From an uncultured Hyphomonas sp. (GTDB lineage Bacteria > Pseudomonadota > Alphaproteobacteria > Caulobacterales > Hyphomonadaceae), in the NCBI RefSeq assembly GCF_963677035.1, contig NZ_OY781472.1, positions 1,922,001 to 1,986,000 on the forward strand: a stretch of 64,000 nt of DNA. Reading direction: 5' to 3'. Below are positions 1 to 8,583 of the stretch, piece by piece (the first letter of the stretch is position 1; every line of letters starts with the position of its first letter). The notes below the pieces were generated by a model. The model was not told the origin of the DNA. It searched no databases and saw only the letters and a list, made by a program, of their open reading frames with translations. A program made the translations under genes and the position numbers.

Positions 1-1114
1 AAGTGTCGAGATCGTGCAGGTTCGTCACGGGAACAAGCGGCGAGAGATCGAGCCGCTCTGCTCCATGCCGGGCAATGACGTCTTCAAGCGCCTTGCGCCG
101 ATCCCGAAAGGGCAGGGCGCGCAGGTCGGTTTCGCCGTCGTGCAGAAGGTCATAGGCGCGGATGAAAGCAGGGTGGGTTTGCATCTGCCGTTTGGTGACG
201 GTCTTCCGGTTCAGCCGCTGTTGCAACGCATTAAACGGTGCGACGCCTTCGCCATCCTCCGCGCGGATCAGCAGTTCGCCGTCCAGCGTGCCCTGGAAAT
301 TCAGGCCAGCCAGGACATCCGGGAATGTGTGGGAGATATCGTCACCTGTGCGCGTGTACAGGCGCCGGACTGTGCCTTCAGCGGAGGCCTGTATGCGGAC
401 CCCGTCATATTTCCATTCCGCCGCGAATGTGTCCGGTGTGATGAGGTCCGGATCGATGGCGTCGGCATTGTCCCGGTCCGCTTTCGGCACCAGAGGATGG
501 GCCAGCATGACAGGACGAAAGGGCGCGGGAATATCCGGTGACGGACGGCCTGTCTTTCCCTCCAGCCATGCGAAGAGCGGCGCGTAGGGGATGGCGAGGC
601 CGTGCCAGATTTCCTCGATCTCGGTGATGTCGACGCCGCCAAAATCCGCCAGCGCGATTTTCGCCATGCGGGCCGACACGCCAATGCGCAGGCCGCCCAT
701 GATCAGTTTCAGCAGAGCCCACCGGCCGGTGGCATCCAGCCCGTCCAGCCAGCCCGCGACAAGGCGCGGCGCTTCGGCTCGTGCCGCGTCCTGCAGGGTT
801 TCGACGATTTCGGAAAGCGGCGGCGTCCGGTTTGCACCTCGCGTCTCCTGCCAGACGAGGCTGACGGTGTCGGCGAGGTCGCCGACATAATCGTAGGACA
901 GGCTGAACAGGACGGGGTCCATACGTTCTTCGGCGAGGGCGCGGACGGCGGCAGGTTTGATGCTCTTCAGATCCAGCCCGCCGGTAAGCGCGGCGAGGGC
1001 ATAGCCCCGGTCAGGGTCCGGTGCGGCGCCAAAATATCCGGTCAGCAGGCGCAGCTTGCCATTCCGCGATGGCGTCAGCAGCAGACGTTCCAGCAGGTCG
1101 GCAAAAGCTTGCAT
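1..1114 (-). CDS. ATP-dependent DNA ligase of the ligase-associated repair cluster (3' end outside window)
   Basis: Seals nicks through a lysine-AMP intermediate. It is the ligase of the bacterial cluster that also encodes an exonuclease, an Lhr-Core helicase and the PdeM/MPE phosphoesterase. The reverse-strand frame is open from the window edge. The nucleotidyltransferase motif KYDGVR has its adenylated lysine at about residue 235 (codon 410-412), and a DGELL motif follows. An N-terminal alpha-helical domain occupies about residues 1-220. The start at 1114 gives MQAFADLLERLLLTPSRN, which matches the usual beginning of this family; an ATG at 1126 would add four residues. The last part of the OB-fold domain is cut off by the window edge. 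The partner exonuclease, helicase and PdeM genes lie at 3.7-12.2 kb. The family assignment is from recognition of the sequence. Confidence 0.9.
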   Translation of the reverse strand, partial: MQAFADLLERLLLTPSRNGKLRLLTGYFGAAPDPDRGYALAALTGGLDLKSIKPAAVRALAEERMDPVLFSLSYDYVGDLADTVSLVWQETRGANRTPPLSEIVETLQDAARAEAPRLVAGWLDGLDATGRWALLKLIMGGLRIGVSARMAKIALADFGGVDITEIEEIWHGLAIPYAPLFAWLEGKTGRPSPDIPAPFRPVMLAHPLVPKADRDNADAIDPDLITPDTFAAEWKYDGVRIQASAEGTVRRLYTRTGDDISHTFPDVLAGLNFQGTLDGELLIRAEDGEGVAPFNALQQRLNRKTVTKRQMQTHPAFIRAYDLLHDGETDLRALPFRDRRKALEDVIARHGAERLDLSPLVPVTNLHDLDT

Positions 1115-1202
1115 GTGCAGATACATAGGGCCAAATGCGATGCATAACAGCGCCGGATGCTCCGGCGCGTGATAAAATCAACGCATCCAGAGGAAACGCC
1201 AC

Positions 1203-1817
1203 ATGACGCTGAAGCTCCACCACCTCAACGCCTCCCGGTCGCAGCGGATCGTCTGGCTGCTTGCCGAACTCGGCGTGCCGCACGAGATCGTGCACTACAA
1301 ACGCAATGAAGAGACCAACCTCGCGCCGCCGGAGTTGCTGAAGATTCACCCGATGGGAAAGTCGCCATTGCTGGAGGACGGGGATGTCGTCATCGCCGAG
1401 ACGGGCGCCATCGCGGAATACCTGATGGGCCGGTATGACACCGACTATCACCTGCACCCGCGCCCGAGTTCTCCGGAATTTCCGCGTTATCTGGAATGGA
1501 TTCACGCTGCTGAAGGCGCCGTGTTCCTGCCGGGCCTGCTGCAGGTCTATTTCGCCCGGGTCGACATGACCGGCAATCCTGCGCAGGCCATGATGGCGGC
1601 CGAGCGCGAGAAGGCGGCGGCGACGATCGAGGCACACCTGTCGAAATATCCGTATTTCGCGGGCGAGCGGTTCACCGCGGCAGACTGCCTGATGGGCTTT
1701 CAGATCCTGATGTCGAACGCACAGGGCGGGCTGGAAAACCGGCCCGCGACCAAGGCGTGGTTCGAAAAGATGCAGGCCCGTCCGGGCTGGCAGAAGATGA
1801 TGGACGTCGGGATCTAG
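1203..1817 (+). CDS. Glutathione S-transferase family protein
   Basis: Cytosolic GST of 204 residues, predicted to conjugate glutathione to electrophiles or to reduce peroxides. The N-terminal thioredoxin-like domain (about 1-78) has the SRS segment at residues 11-13 where the catalytic Ser or Cys usually lies. It also has the cis-proline at P55 and the glutathione-binding ET pair at 66-67, followed by GAIAEYL. An all-helical C-terminal domain follows. A GGAAACG-type ribosome site precedes the ATG. The gene is monocistronic and converges on a lipoprotein gene. The substrate cannot be inferred. Confidence 0.9.
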   Translation: MTLKLHHLNASRSQRIVWLLAELGVPHEIVHYKRNEETNLAPPELLKIHPMGKSPLLEDGDVVIAETGAIAEYLMGRYDTDYHLHPRPSSPEFPRYLEWIHAAEGAVFLPGLLQVYFARVDMTGNPAQAMMAAEREKAAATIEAHLSKYPYFAGERFTAADCLMGFQILMSNAQGGLENRPATKAWFEKMQARPGWQKMMDVGI

Positions 1818-1828
1818 ACAGGGATCAT

Positions 1829-1859
1829 CCGGCTTCCGGAGGCTGAAACCGGAAGCCGG
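1829..1859. terminator. Hairpin between convergent genes
   Basis: An 11-bp perfect GC-rich stem (1829-1839 with 1849-1859) closes a 9-nt loop, midway between the converging GST and lipoprotein genes. There is no U-tract on either strand, so it may stop or protect both transcripts without being a classical intrinsic terminator. Confidence 0.55.
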
Positions 1860-1871
1860 GAATCCGGTTAT

Positions 1872-2444
1872 CTACTCTTCGTCGCCCATGTCGTCCTCCA
1901 GGATCACGGCCCCGTCGAAAATATGGGTGAGGTCTGTCATTTCCGCCAGAGCCTCCGTCACGAATTTTGCGCGGCGGGCATCGAGCGAGCCGGAACAGCC
2001 TGTGTCATAGTCAATCCGCTGGCCTGTCTCGCCACGGCCGATATGCATGTAATAGACTCGGCCGCGCTGCAGGTATTGCGGGCAGAGGGCCGGATTGTCC
2101 TTGGTGATGTCCAGCACGCTGTCGGTGTCGTCAAAGCCCTGATCTTCGAAGGCGGCTATGACTGAGGCATAAAGGCCGTCCGGTGCGATGCCGGAATAGG
2201 CGCCATCGTCTGCCGAGCGCTGCCAGTAATTGTCCGGGTCCAGCAGGACATTCACGACCGGGCATCCGCCTGCCTGGCAGTCCATGATGGCGAGACTGAC
2301 CGAGTGCGGACCGCCAATCGGCAATTCGTAGGCCGTTGCTGGCTGTGCGGGCAGGTGGGCGTCGCGGCCCGGCCCATCCGCGCTGCGGCTGGCACACGCC
2401 GTGAGGGCGACGCCAGCGGCAAGCAGACCCATGATGCGGATCAC
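1872..2444 (-). CDS. Predicted lipoprotein of unknown function
   Basis: Small exported lipoprotein of about 190 residues. I chose the GTG at 2444. It has AGAGG seven bases upstream, overlaps the stop of the upstream protease gene in a GTGA arrangement, and gives MIRIMGLLAAGVALTAC with the lipidated cysteine at about residue 17. TTG at 2450 and ATG at 2432 are alternatives. The mature part has several paired cysteines and no motif I recognise, and it ends in an acidic tail. The overlap implies translational coupling to the trypsin-like lipoprotein, so the two may act together in the envelope; that link is inference. Confidence 0.75.
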   Translation of the reverse strand: MIRIMGLLAAGVALTACASRSADGPGRDAHLPAQPATAYELPIGGPHSVSLAIMDCQAGGCPVVNVLLDPDNYWQRSADDGAYSGIAPDGLYASVIAAFEDQGFDDTDSVLDITKDNPALCPQYLQRGRVYYMHIGRGETGQRIDYDTGCSGSLDARRAKFVTEALAEMTDLTHIFDGAVILEDDMGDEE

Positions 2445-3637
2445 CGGCAAGCCTCTTCATTGCTGTCACACAGGGCCATTACGTCGCTGAGCCAGCCGGT
2501 GTAACCCTGCAGGTTTGTGTAGCGGCCATTATAGTCTCCGGCACAGAACTGGCCGGTCTCCCGGTTCTGTTCGACGACGGACAGAATGCCGACGGCGGTC
2601 TTCGAGCCGTCCGCTTCGGTCACATAGAGCGGGCCGCCGCTGTCACCCAGGCAGGGACCGGCCCCCGCCTGGCTGGCGACATAGATCGTCGCCGGGCCCG
2701 TACCGGTGATGCGGATGCTCGCGGAAAGCAGGCTGTTCGACAGTTTCCCGCCGAAATGCGTCAGGCCCCAGCCCGCCATATCGCCGGCGGGGTAATTGAC
2801 AGGCGCCAGCGGCTTGTCGGTCGCGCCATACCGGGCCACCGGGACATCGCCGAGGGCCGCGGCTTCTGCATCGGACAGGCGGATCAGGGCGAGATCGTTA
2901 GCATAGCCGTTTGCCGTGCCCGCATAGCCGCCATGGCAGATTGCGAGGTCGCCTTCCGTCGTATGGGCCAGCGGCGAGTGCAGGTTTTCGGCCGTGCCGA
3001 TGATGCGCAGCTGATCGAAGGGCTCGTCCACGCAATGGGCCGCTGTTGCCAGCCAGTGGTCCGCGATGCGCACGGCGCTGCAATGGCCCGTGGCGATCAT
3101 GCCGTCCTCGGCGGGCTTTACCGGCTCCAGTTTTACGATGCCGGGGAAGTTGGCCAGGCTGGCGGCGAGAGCGTTGACCGCTTCTGCGCCGACGGCGGCG
3201 TCTTCTGTCTGCGTGGCGCCGGCCACCGTACCAACCGTCGGCGTCGGCGCGGCACCGGCCGGCAGGCCGCACGGCACGGCGTTCAGCTCGGCCAGCGTCA
3301 GTCCGAGAGGCCCGCTCCCGGCCGCTTCGCTGTCATCAGCTTCGGGCGCCTGAGCAACGTCCTCGCCGACGAGGCTTTCAGGCGCAAGGCGCGTTTCGTC
3401 GGGGGGATCTTCCGCCATCTCGTCGCGGTCCACTGCGGGCGTTTCGCCGAGGCTTGCAGCGTCTGCAGCAGGCTCGGCGACGAGAATTTCCGAATCGCTT
3501 TCGGCCATCGTCTCGACGGGCGCGGCGGCGGCGTCTTCCTGGCTCGCCGGATTAAAGACCGGCAGGCGGACCGCATCGCAGGCGGGCAGGGCACTCAGCG
3601 CCATCAGCGCAGCCCCGGCAAGCAGGTGGCGTTTCAT
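2441..3637 (-). CDS. Trypsin-like serine protease, lipoprotein
   Basis: S1-family endopeptidase of 398 residues, predicted to be anchored in the envelope by a lipid. The signal peptide ends in LPAC (Cys20). Residues about 31-110 form an Asp/Glu/Ala-rich low-complexity linker. The protease domain begins near residue 165, with the triad His201 (TAAHC), Asp248 (NDLALI) and Ser333 (GDSGGP). Cys123, Cys186, Cys202, Cys234, Cys329 and others could form disulfides. The frame is open further upstream to 3967. The ATG at 3637 is chosen because it starts the signal peptide and has AGAAGGGG upstream. The downstream lipoprotein gene overlaps its stop. Confidence 0.88.
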   Translation of the reverse strand: MKRHLLAGAALMALSALPACDAVRLPVFNPASQEDAAAAPVETMAESDSEILVAEPAADAASLGETPAVDRDEMAEDPPDETRLAPESLVGEDVAQAPEADDSEAAGSGPLGLTLAELNAVPCGLPAGAAPTPTVGTVAGATQTEDAAVGAEAVNALAASLANFPGIVKLEPVKPAEDGMIATGHCSAVRIADHWLATAAHCVDEPFDQLRIIGTAENLHSPLAHTTEGDLAICHGGYAGTANGYANDLALIRLSDAEAAALGDVPVARYGATDKPLAPVNYPAGDMAGWGLTHFGGKLSNSLLSASIRITGTGPATIYVASQAGAGPCLGDSGGPLYVTEADGSKTAVGILSVVEQNRETGQFCAGDYNGRYTNLQGYTGWLSDVMALCDSNEEACR

Positions 3638-3696
3638 TCTGAAATCCCCTTCTGGAACACCGTAGAACGCAGTTAATGCCGGTGCCGCGTACCGGG

Positions 3697-4725
3697 TCAA
3701 CCAGCCTCTTCTTCGTAACCGACCAGCCGCAGTGGCCGGGCCCGGCGTCCTTCCAGCATGGCCCAGCGTACAAGCGCGTCTTCCCGGCCATAGGTGACCC
3801 AGAGCTCGTCGGGGTTCACCTCCCGCACGGTATCGGTCAACTCGTCCCAGTCGGCATGATCGGAAATGATCAGGGGCAGCTCCACGCCGCTGGCCTTTGC
3901 GCGCTGGCGCACGCTCATCCAGCCGGAGGCAAAACCGATCAGCGGATCCGGGAAGCGCTGGGCCCATGTGCCCTCAAACGCACCGGGCGGGGCGATCACC
4001 ACCTGTCCGCGATAGGCCTCCCGCGCGGCTTTGGATGTATCGTCCGTCGTGGCCGGGCGGAGGTCTCCCATCGGCACGCCAGCGTCTTCATAGACCGCGC
4101 AGAGCTTTTCCAATGCGCCGTGAATATAGATCGGCGCGTCATGCCCGGCGAGGCGCAGGTGGCGGATCATCCGCTGCGCCTTGCCGAGGGAATAGGCGCC
4201 GACACAGTGCGTGCGGTCCGGGAAGTCCGCGATATTGCGCAGCAGCTTGCCCATCTCGTGCTCGGTCGGTGGATGGCGGAACACCGGCAGGCCGAAGGTC
4301 GCTTCGGAAATGAAGACGTGCGTGCCGTCCACGGGCTCGAAACTGGCGCAGGTCGGGTCGAAGCGGCGCTTGTAATCGCCCGTGAAGGTCATCCGCAGGC
4401 CTTTGTACTCCACCGTGATCTGGGCTGAGCCGAGAATGTGCCCGGCGGGCGTCAGCCAGACGGAGACGCCATTGATGTCGATCACCTCGCCATATTCCAG
4501 CGCCTGCGTGGATTTCGCGAAATTCTGCCCGTAACGCGCCGCCATGATGGCCAGCGTGTGGGGATGGGACAGCACCGCGCCATGGCCGCCGCGGGCGTGA
4601 TCGGAGTGGCCGTGACTGATGACCGCCCGCTCCACCGCGCCGCGCACGGGATCGAGATAGAAATCCCCCGGCGGGCAATACAGGCCCTTCGGCGTCGGCT
4701 GCAAAAGAAGGTCGGGACGGAGCAT
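3697..4725 (-). CDS. Ligase-associated DNA exonuclease, metallo-beta-lactamase/beta-CASP fold
   Basis: Predicted metal-dependent nuclease of the ligase-associated DNA repair cluster, 342 residues. The metal-binding motif HGHSDH is at residues 38-43, and further histidines and aspartates follow (FTGDY, SDHADWDEL near the C-terminus). It starts MLRPDLLLQPTPKGLYCPPG, as family members do. The frame continues upstream to 4995, but that region overlaps the divergent Hsp70 gene, so the ATG at 4725 is preferred. It is transcribed in the same direction as the ligase gene, with the protease and GST genes between them. It could be named as a generic MBL hydrolase, but the N-terminal sequence and context favour the repair role. 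Confidence 0.87.
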   Translation of the reverse strand: MLRPDLLLQPTPKGLYCPPGDFYLDPVRGAVERAVISHGHSDHARGGHGAVLSHPHTLAIMAARYGQNFAKSTQALEYGEVIDINGVSVWLTPAGHILGSAQITVEYKGLRMTFTGDYKRRFDPTCASFEPVDGTHVFISEATFGLPVFRHPPTEHEMGKLLRNIADFPDRTHCVGAYSLGKAQRMIRHLRLAGHDAPIYIHGALEKLCAVYEDAGVPMGDLRPATTDDTSKAAREAYRGQVVIAPPGAFEGTWAQRFPDPLIGFASGWMSVRQRAKASGVELPLIISDHADWDELTDTVREVNPDELWVTYGREDALVRWAMLEGRRARPLRLVGYEEEAG

Positions 4726-4841
4726 GAGCGGATTGTAGGCGTTTGCCGCTTCGCGGAAAGGGGCAGGTGCGGGTCTCTTTCGCTTTGCGTCCAGGTGGGG
4801 TAGGCGGCTCAGCCGTATTCCCCGCATCAAGGGCCTTACCC

Positions 4842-6083
4842 ATGCAAGTTGGTATCGATTTTGGCACATCGAACACCTCCATCGCGTTTTGCGGTGCCGA
4901 GGGCATCGACCTGATCGCGCTGGAGCCGGACACGACCTCCATCCCGACAGCGGTATTCTACGGATTGGAATCCGGCGAGTATGCCATCGGCACACAGGCG
5001 GTGAATGCCTATGAGTCCGGCGAGGAAGGCCGTCTGATGCGGTCGATCAAGTCGGTTCTGGGCTCGTCCCTGATCGACGAGACAACGGAATTGGGCCGCA
5101 GGCGTCTGCCGTTCCGCGATGTGATCGCGCATTTCCTGCGCCGCGTGATTTCAGAGGCGGAGGCGCTGACCGGCCAGCAAGTCGAGTCTGTCATCCAGGG
5201 GCGGCCTGTGTCGTTCAACGACAAGCATCCAGACCTCGACAAACGCGCGCAGACTATCCTGGAGGCGTGCCTGCATGAAGCGGGCATTGCCCACGTCGAA
5301 TTTCTGGATGAACCCGTAGCGGCCGCCCGGTCCGTGGTGTTTCCCAGCGGCCGGGAGAAGCTGGTTTTTGTCGTCGATATCGGCGGCGGCACATCGGATT
5401 TCTCAGTTGTGCGGATCTCGCCCGACAATGCCGGTTTCGATGTGCTGGGCAGCGCGGGCCTGTATGTCGGCGGAAATGACTTCGATCACACGCTGAGCTT
5501 CCACGAGCTGTCGAAACTGTTCGGGCACATGGAGACGCTGGAGCTGAACGGGTTGCCGGTGCCGTCTGCGCCCTATTCGATCCTGTCGGACTGGAAGAGC
5601 CTCAACAAGCTCTACACGCGCGACACCCAGAGACAGATCACCTGGATGAAGATGAATAGCCCGAACAGCCAGGGTATTCAGGCGTTTGACCATCTGGTGC
5701 GCAACCACGAGGCCCACGCCTATGCCAGGCACACTGAGCAGATCAAGATCGGTCTCAGCGGCGCTGACCGGCAGACATTTGTCTATCAGACCCCCATGGC
5801 ACACTTGGAAAGGCTGGTTGAACGCCAGAGGTTTGAGGCGCTGATCGATGGGGCCGTGTCCAAAATGGATGCTGTGGCCACGGAATGCCTGGCTCGGGCC
5901 AGCGTGTCTGAGGACCAGATTACCGATGTCGTGATGGTCGGCGGGTCGACTTTTATTCCGCTGGTGCAGGCGCGCCTTGCTGGGCGGTTCCGGAATGCGG
6001 ACGTGTCGGCGAATGACCGCTTTGGTGCCGTCGCGAAAGGCCTTGCGGTACATGGGGCGGCGCGGCGGCGGGGATCGTCGTAG
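4842..6083 (+). CDS. Hsp70 family protein, YegD-like short form
   Basis: Actin/Hsp70-fold ATPase of 413 residues. The phosphate-1 motif is at the N-terminus (GIDFGTSNTS, residues 4-13). A second phosphate loop, VVDIGGGTSDF, comes in the middle, and an adenosine-type motif, VMVGGSTFIP, near the C-terminus. The length covers the nucleotide-binding domain only; the peptide-binding domain and lid of DnaK are absent. This matches the YegD subfamily, whose clients are unknown. The frame is open from 4743, but MQVGIDFGTSN is the natural start. It is divergent from the exonuclease gene, with 116 bp between them. Confidence 0.85.
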   Translation: MQVGIDFGTSNTSIAFCGAEGIDLIALEPDTTSIPTAVFYGLESGEYAIGTQAVNAYESGEEGRLMRSIKSVLGSSLIDETTELGRRRLPFRDVIAHFLRRVISEAEALTGQQVESVIQGRPVSFNDKHPDLDKRAQTILEACLHEAGIAHVEFLDEPVAAARSVVFPSGREKLVFVVDIGGGTSDFSVVRISPDNAGFDVLGSAGLYVGGNDFDHTLSFHELSKLFGHMETLELNGLPVPSAPYSILSDWKSLNKLYTRDTQRQITWMKMNSPNSQGIQAFDHLVRNHEAHAYARHTEQIKIGLSGADRQTFVYQTPMAHLERLVERQRFEALIDGAVSKMDAVATECLARASVSEDQITDVVMVGGSTFIPLVQARLAGRFRNADVSANDRFGAVAKGLAVHGAARRRGSS

Positions 6084-6195
6084 ACGTAATGCGCCTTGCC
6101 TAGATCAAGGCTGACAAAGTCCGAACTGCCCTGCCACACTTGCGACACGAAAACCTTCGCATAGACTTCCCCTGTAAAAGAGGGAGTTTTCCAAC

Positions 6196-7752
6196 ATGCA
6201 GCCAGCCCGTTCCGTTTTTGCCTCCGCCGTTGCGCTGGCCCTGATGGCGTTGCCATCCCTGGCCCAGGAAGGCGGGAACACGGCCTTGATGGACAAGTCG
6301 CTGGCAGCAGGCTGGAAAGTCAGCTTCATCTGCTCTGACACATTCGTCGCGGGCATGGATCTCGACACGATCCGGAACAATGACCTGGACGGCATCTATC
6401 CGGACTATCAGCGCGCTTTTGACAAGCTGCCGGATGCCCGGATCGACCTCAACGAGCAGACCGTGAGCGTGGTCTACGACCCGTCCATGCCGCCGCGCAT
6501 TGCCGCCTACCGGCCGGGCTTCGGGTGTACTCAGCTGCCTGCCGGCGCAGACGAAACCATGATCGGCTACCTGCCGCGCTTTGCCGCCTGGCCGGATGTT
6601 ACGGGGGAGGACCGGGGCAGCGCCATCGGCTCCAACGTACAGGTCAGCTTGCGGACCGAAGAGGCCGAACGCCTCGATATCCCGGTATCCTTTGCGTTCG
6701 ACGAGCGCACCTATGGCAATGGCACGCGCACCAGCGCCGTGGTTGTCGTCAAGGACGGCCAGATCGTGGCTGAGCGTTATGCCCGCGGGATTGATCACGA
6801 GACACCGCAGCGCACCTGGTCTGCTGCCAAGTCGATTACGGCCACTGTGATCGGCGCGGCGCGCCGCCAGGGCATGATCGACATTGATTACCCGGCCGTC
6901 CTGGAAGCATGGGATTCCGGCGCCGATCCGCGTCGCCAGATCACGCTCCGGAACCTGCTGAACATGGCGAGCGGCCTGGACAGCGGCGAAGACGGCTCGC
7001 GCACCGGACGGCTGTATTTCGGCGGCGGACGTGTTGTGGATCAGGCCGACTCCAAAATGCTGGAAGCGATGCCCGGCAAGCGCTGGAAATACGCCAATGA
7101 CGACACGCTGATCGCCATGCGGGCCCTGCGCGAGGCCATCGGCGACGACAGCAAGTTCCACAGCTTCCCGTACGAATCTGTGCTGCACAAGATCGGTGCG
7201 CGGCACACGACGATGGAAGTGGACTGGAATGGCGACTTCATCTCCTCCAGCCAGGTCTGGTCAACAGCGCGTGACCTGGCCCGTGTCGGCCAGCTCTACC
7301 TGCAGGACGGCATGTGGGGCAGCGAGCGGATCCTGCCGGAAGGCTGGGTCGACTTTGTGCGCACACCGGCCCCGGCCCAGCCGCCTGCCGGCGCGCCCGG
7401 CTATGGCGCGCAGTTCTGGCTGATGAACAATGCGCCGGGTGTTCCGGCAGACGCGTTCTACATGGCGGGTAATCGTGGCCAGTATGTCGTCATCGTGCCC
7501 AGCATGAATGCGGTTGTTGTGCGCCGCGGGTTCGATGTGGACGGCGGGGTCCGGTTCGACATCAACAGCTTTACGCGCGATGTGCTGCTCGCCCTGCAGG
7601 CCGCCGCAGACGAGCGGGCGGCCGTTACCGCCCGGCGCGACGCAGCCGAGGCCGAAATCGAAGCCGAGATCGACCGCCGCCATGCCCGCAGCGAGAAAGC
7701 CATTCAGGCGATCCGCGAGGAGATTTTCGCCAAGTACGGCCTCACCGAATAA
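6196..7752 (+). CDS. Serine hydrolase, beta-lactamase/class C PBP family, exported
   Basis: Periplasmic penicillin-binding-protein-like hydrolase of 518 residues with a signal peptide ending at about SLAQ24. An N-terminal segment of about 140 residues with three cysteines precedes the catalytic domain. The SxxK nucleophile motif is S209-A-A-K212, and the YxN motif is Y299-A-N301. The usual KTG/HTG box appears to be replaced by GNRGQ, as in many non-beta-lactamase relatives. The final 45 residues are Ala/Glu/Arg-rich and predicted to form a long helix or coiled coil. A GAGGGAG-like ribosome site lies just upstream. It may be an esterase or a peptidase; the substrate is unknown. Confidence 0.85.
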   Translation: MQPARSVFASAVALALMALPSLAQEGGNTALMDKSLAAGWKVSFICSDTFVAGMDLDTIRNNDLDGIYPDYQRAFDKLPDARIDLNEQTVSVVYDPSMPPRIAAYRPGFGCTQLPAGADETMIGYLPRFAAWPDVTGEDRGSAIGSNVQVSLRTEEAERLDIPVSFAFDERTYGNGTRTSAVVVVKDGQIVAERYARGIDHETPQRTWSAAKSITATVIGAARRQGMIDIDYPAVLEAWDSGADPRRQITLRNLLNMASGLDSGEDGSRTGRLYFGGGRVVDQADSKMLEAMPGKRWKYANDDTLIAMRALREAIGDDSKFHSFPYESVLHKIGARHTTMEVDWNGDFISSSQVWSTARDLARVGQLYLQDGMWGSERILPEGWVDFVRTPAPAQPPAGAPGYGAQFWLMNNAPGVPADAFYMAGNRGQYVVIVPSMNAVVVRRGFDVDGGVRFDINSFTRDVLLALQAAADERAAVTARRDAAEAEIEAEIDRRHARSEKAIQAIREEIFAKYGLTE

Positions 7753-7777
7753 GGGCGGAGCAGGCGCGGTCCTGTGC

Positions 7778-8485
7778 CTATTTATCGCCGGAGGTCAGCG
7801 CCGCATCGCCAGGCAGGGCGACCAGTTTTGTCACCTCCCGGTGATCTGACTGGGTGAAGGGCTGCATCATCGCATTGCCGCTGACGTCGAGGGCGAACGC
7901 GCTGATATAGGTGCGTCCGTCCGGCGCGGGCGTGCAGTCGGCCTTCAGGGAGAAGCTGTCGACCTTCGCGATCATGGCGGGCTTGAACGGCTTTTCGGCG
8001 AACATCTCGAAGGACAGGATGGCGGGCGTTTCCCTGGACACGGTGACCCGGCCCGTCAGGTGTTTGTAGATTTTCTCCATGTCCTTGTTGTCGCCCGCCA
8101 GCGGCGTGAAGCTGTAGACCGCCGCCTCACCGGATTCGGAGATCAGTTTCGCATCGGCCGGGATGTTCTCATCGAAGGTGCTGCACCAGATATTGTCGCC
8201 GGATGTTTTGGCTTGCAGCGCCTCATATGTTTTGGCCGCGTCGCCTGTCAGCGTGGCCGGATCAGGGGAGAGCAGCGTCAGACGTTTGCCTTCCGGCCGG
8301 GTCGGATCGATCTGCGCTTCGCCCTTCAGGGTGCCATCGTCGATCTTTATGTCGAACAGATAGTCGGGCCCGTCCGTCGGGGCGGCAAGCGCTTTCTCAA
8401 GCGGTGTCTCGGCCAGCGCTGGCAGGGCGAGCAGGGGCAGGGCAAGCAGCGACAGGCATGTGCGGGACAGGCGGGCAGGGCGCAT
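7778..8485 (-). CDS. Exported protein of unknown function
   Basis: A 235-residue protein with a clear signal peptide (a hydrophobic run ending ALPALAE, cleavage near residue 25). I do not recognise a domain. The mature part is rich in beta-strand-forming residues, with repeated references to a two-part layout (DIKIDDG near the start, SFSLKADC in the C-terminal third) and only two cysteines, which could pair. The ATG at 8485 is preferred over the longer open frame to 8611 because of GGAAAA upstream and the signal peptide. It converges with the serine hydrolase (25 bp apart) and is divergent from the helicase gene. Confidence 0.7.
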   Translation of the reverse strand: MRPARLSRTCLSLLALPLLALPALAETPLEKALAAPTDGPDYLFDIKIDDGTLKGEAQIDPTRPEGKRLTLLSPDPATLTGDAAKTYEALQAKTSGDNIWCSTFDENIPADAKLISESGEAAVYSFTPLAGDNKDMEKIYKHLTGRVTVSRETPAILSFEMFAEKPFKPAMIAKVDSFSLKADCTPAPDGRTYISAFALDVSGNAMMQPFTQSDHREVTKLVALPGDAALTSGDK

Positions 8486-8583
8486 CGGTTTTCCATCAAC
8501 TGGGGCAAAGATGGCACTTTGCCGGAAAGTGACTGGAAAAAAACCTGCAAATCGCGCGTCTTGCGGTAGTTTAATCTGATCCC

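Noticed and set aside
6093..6111. FNR/FixK-like dyad (GCCTTG...CAAGGC) between the Hsp70 and serine hydrolase genes
   Set aside because: The TTG and CAA half-sites are separated by seven bases instead of the eight required for FNR-type sites, and there is no anaerobic gene nearby.
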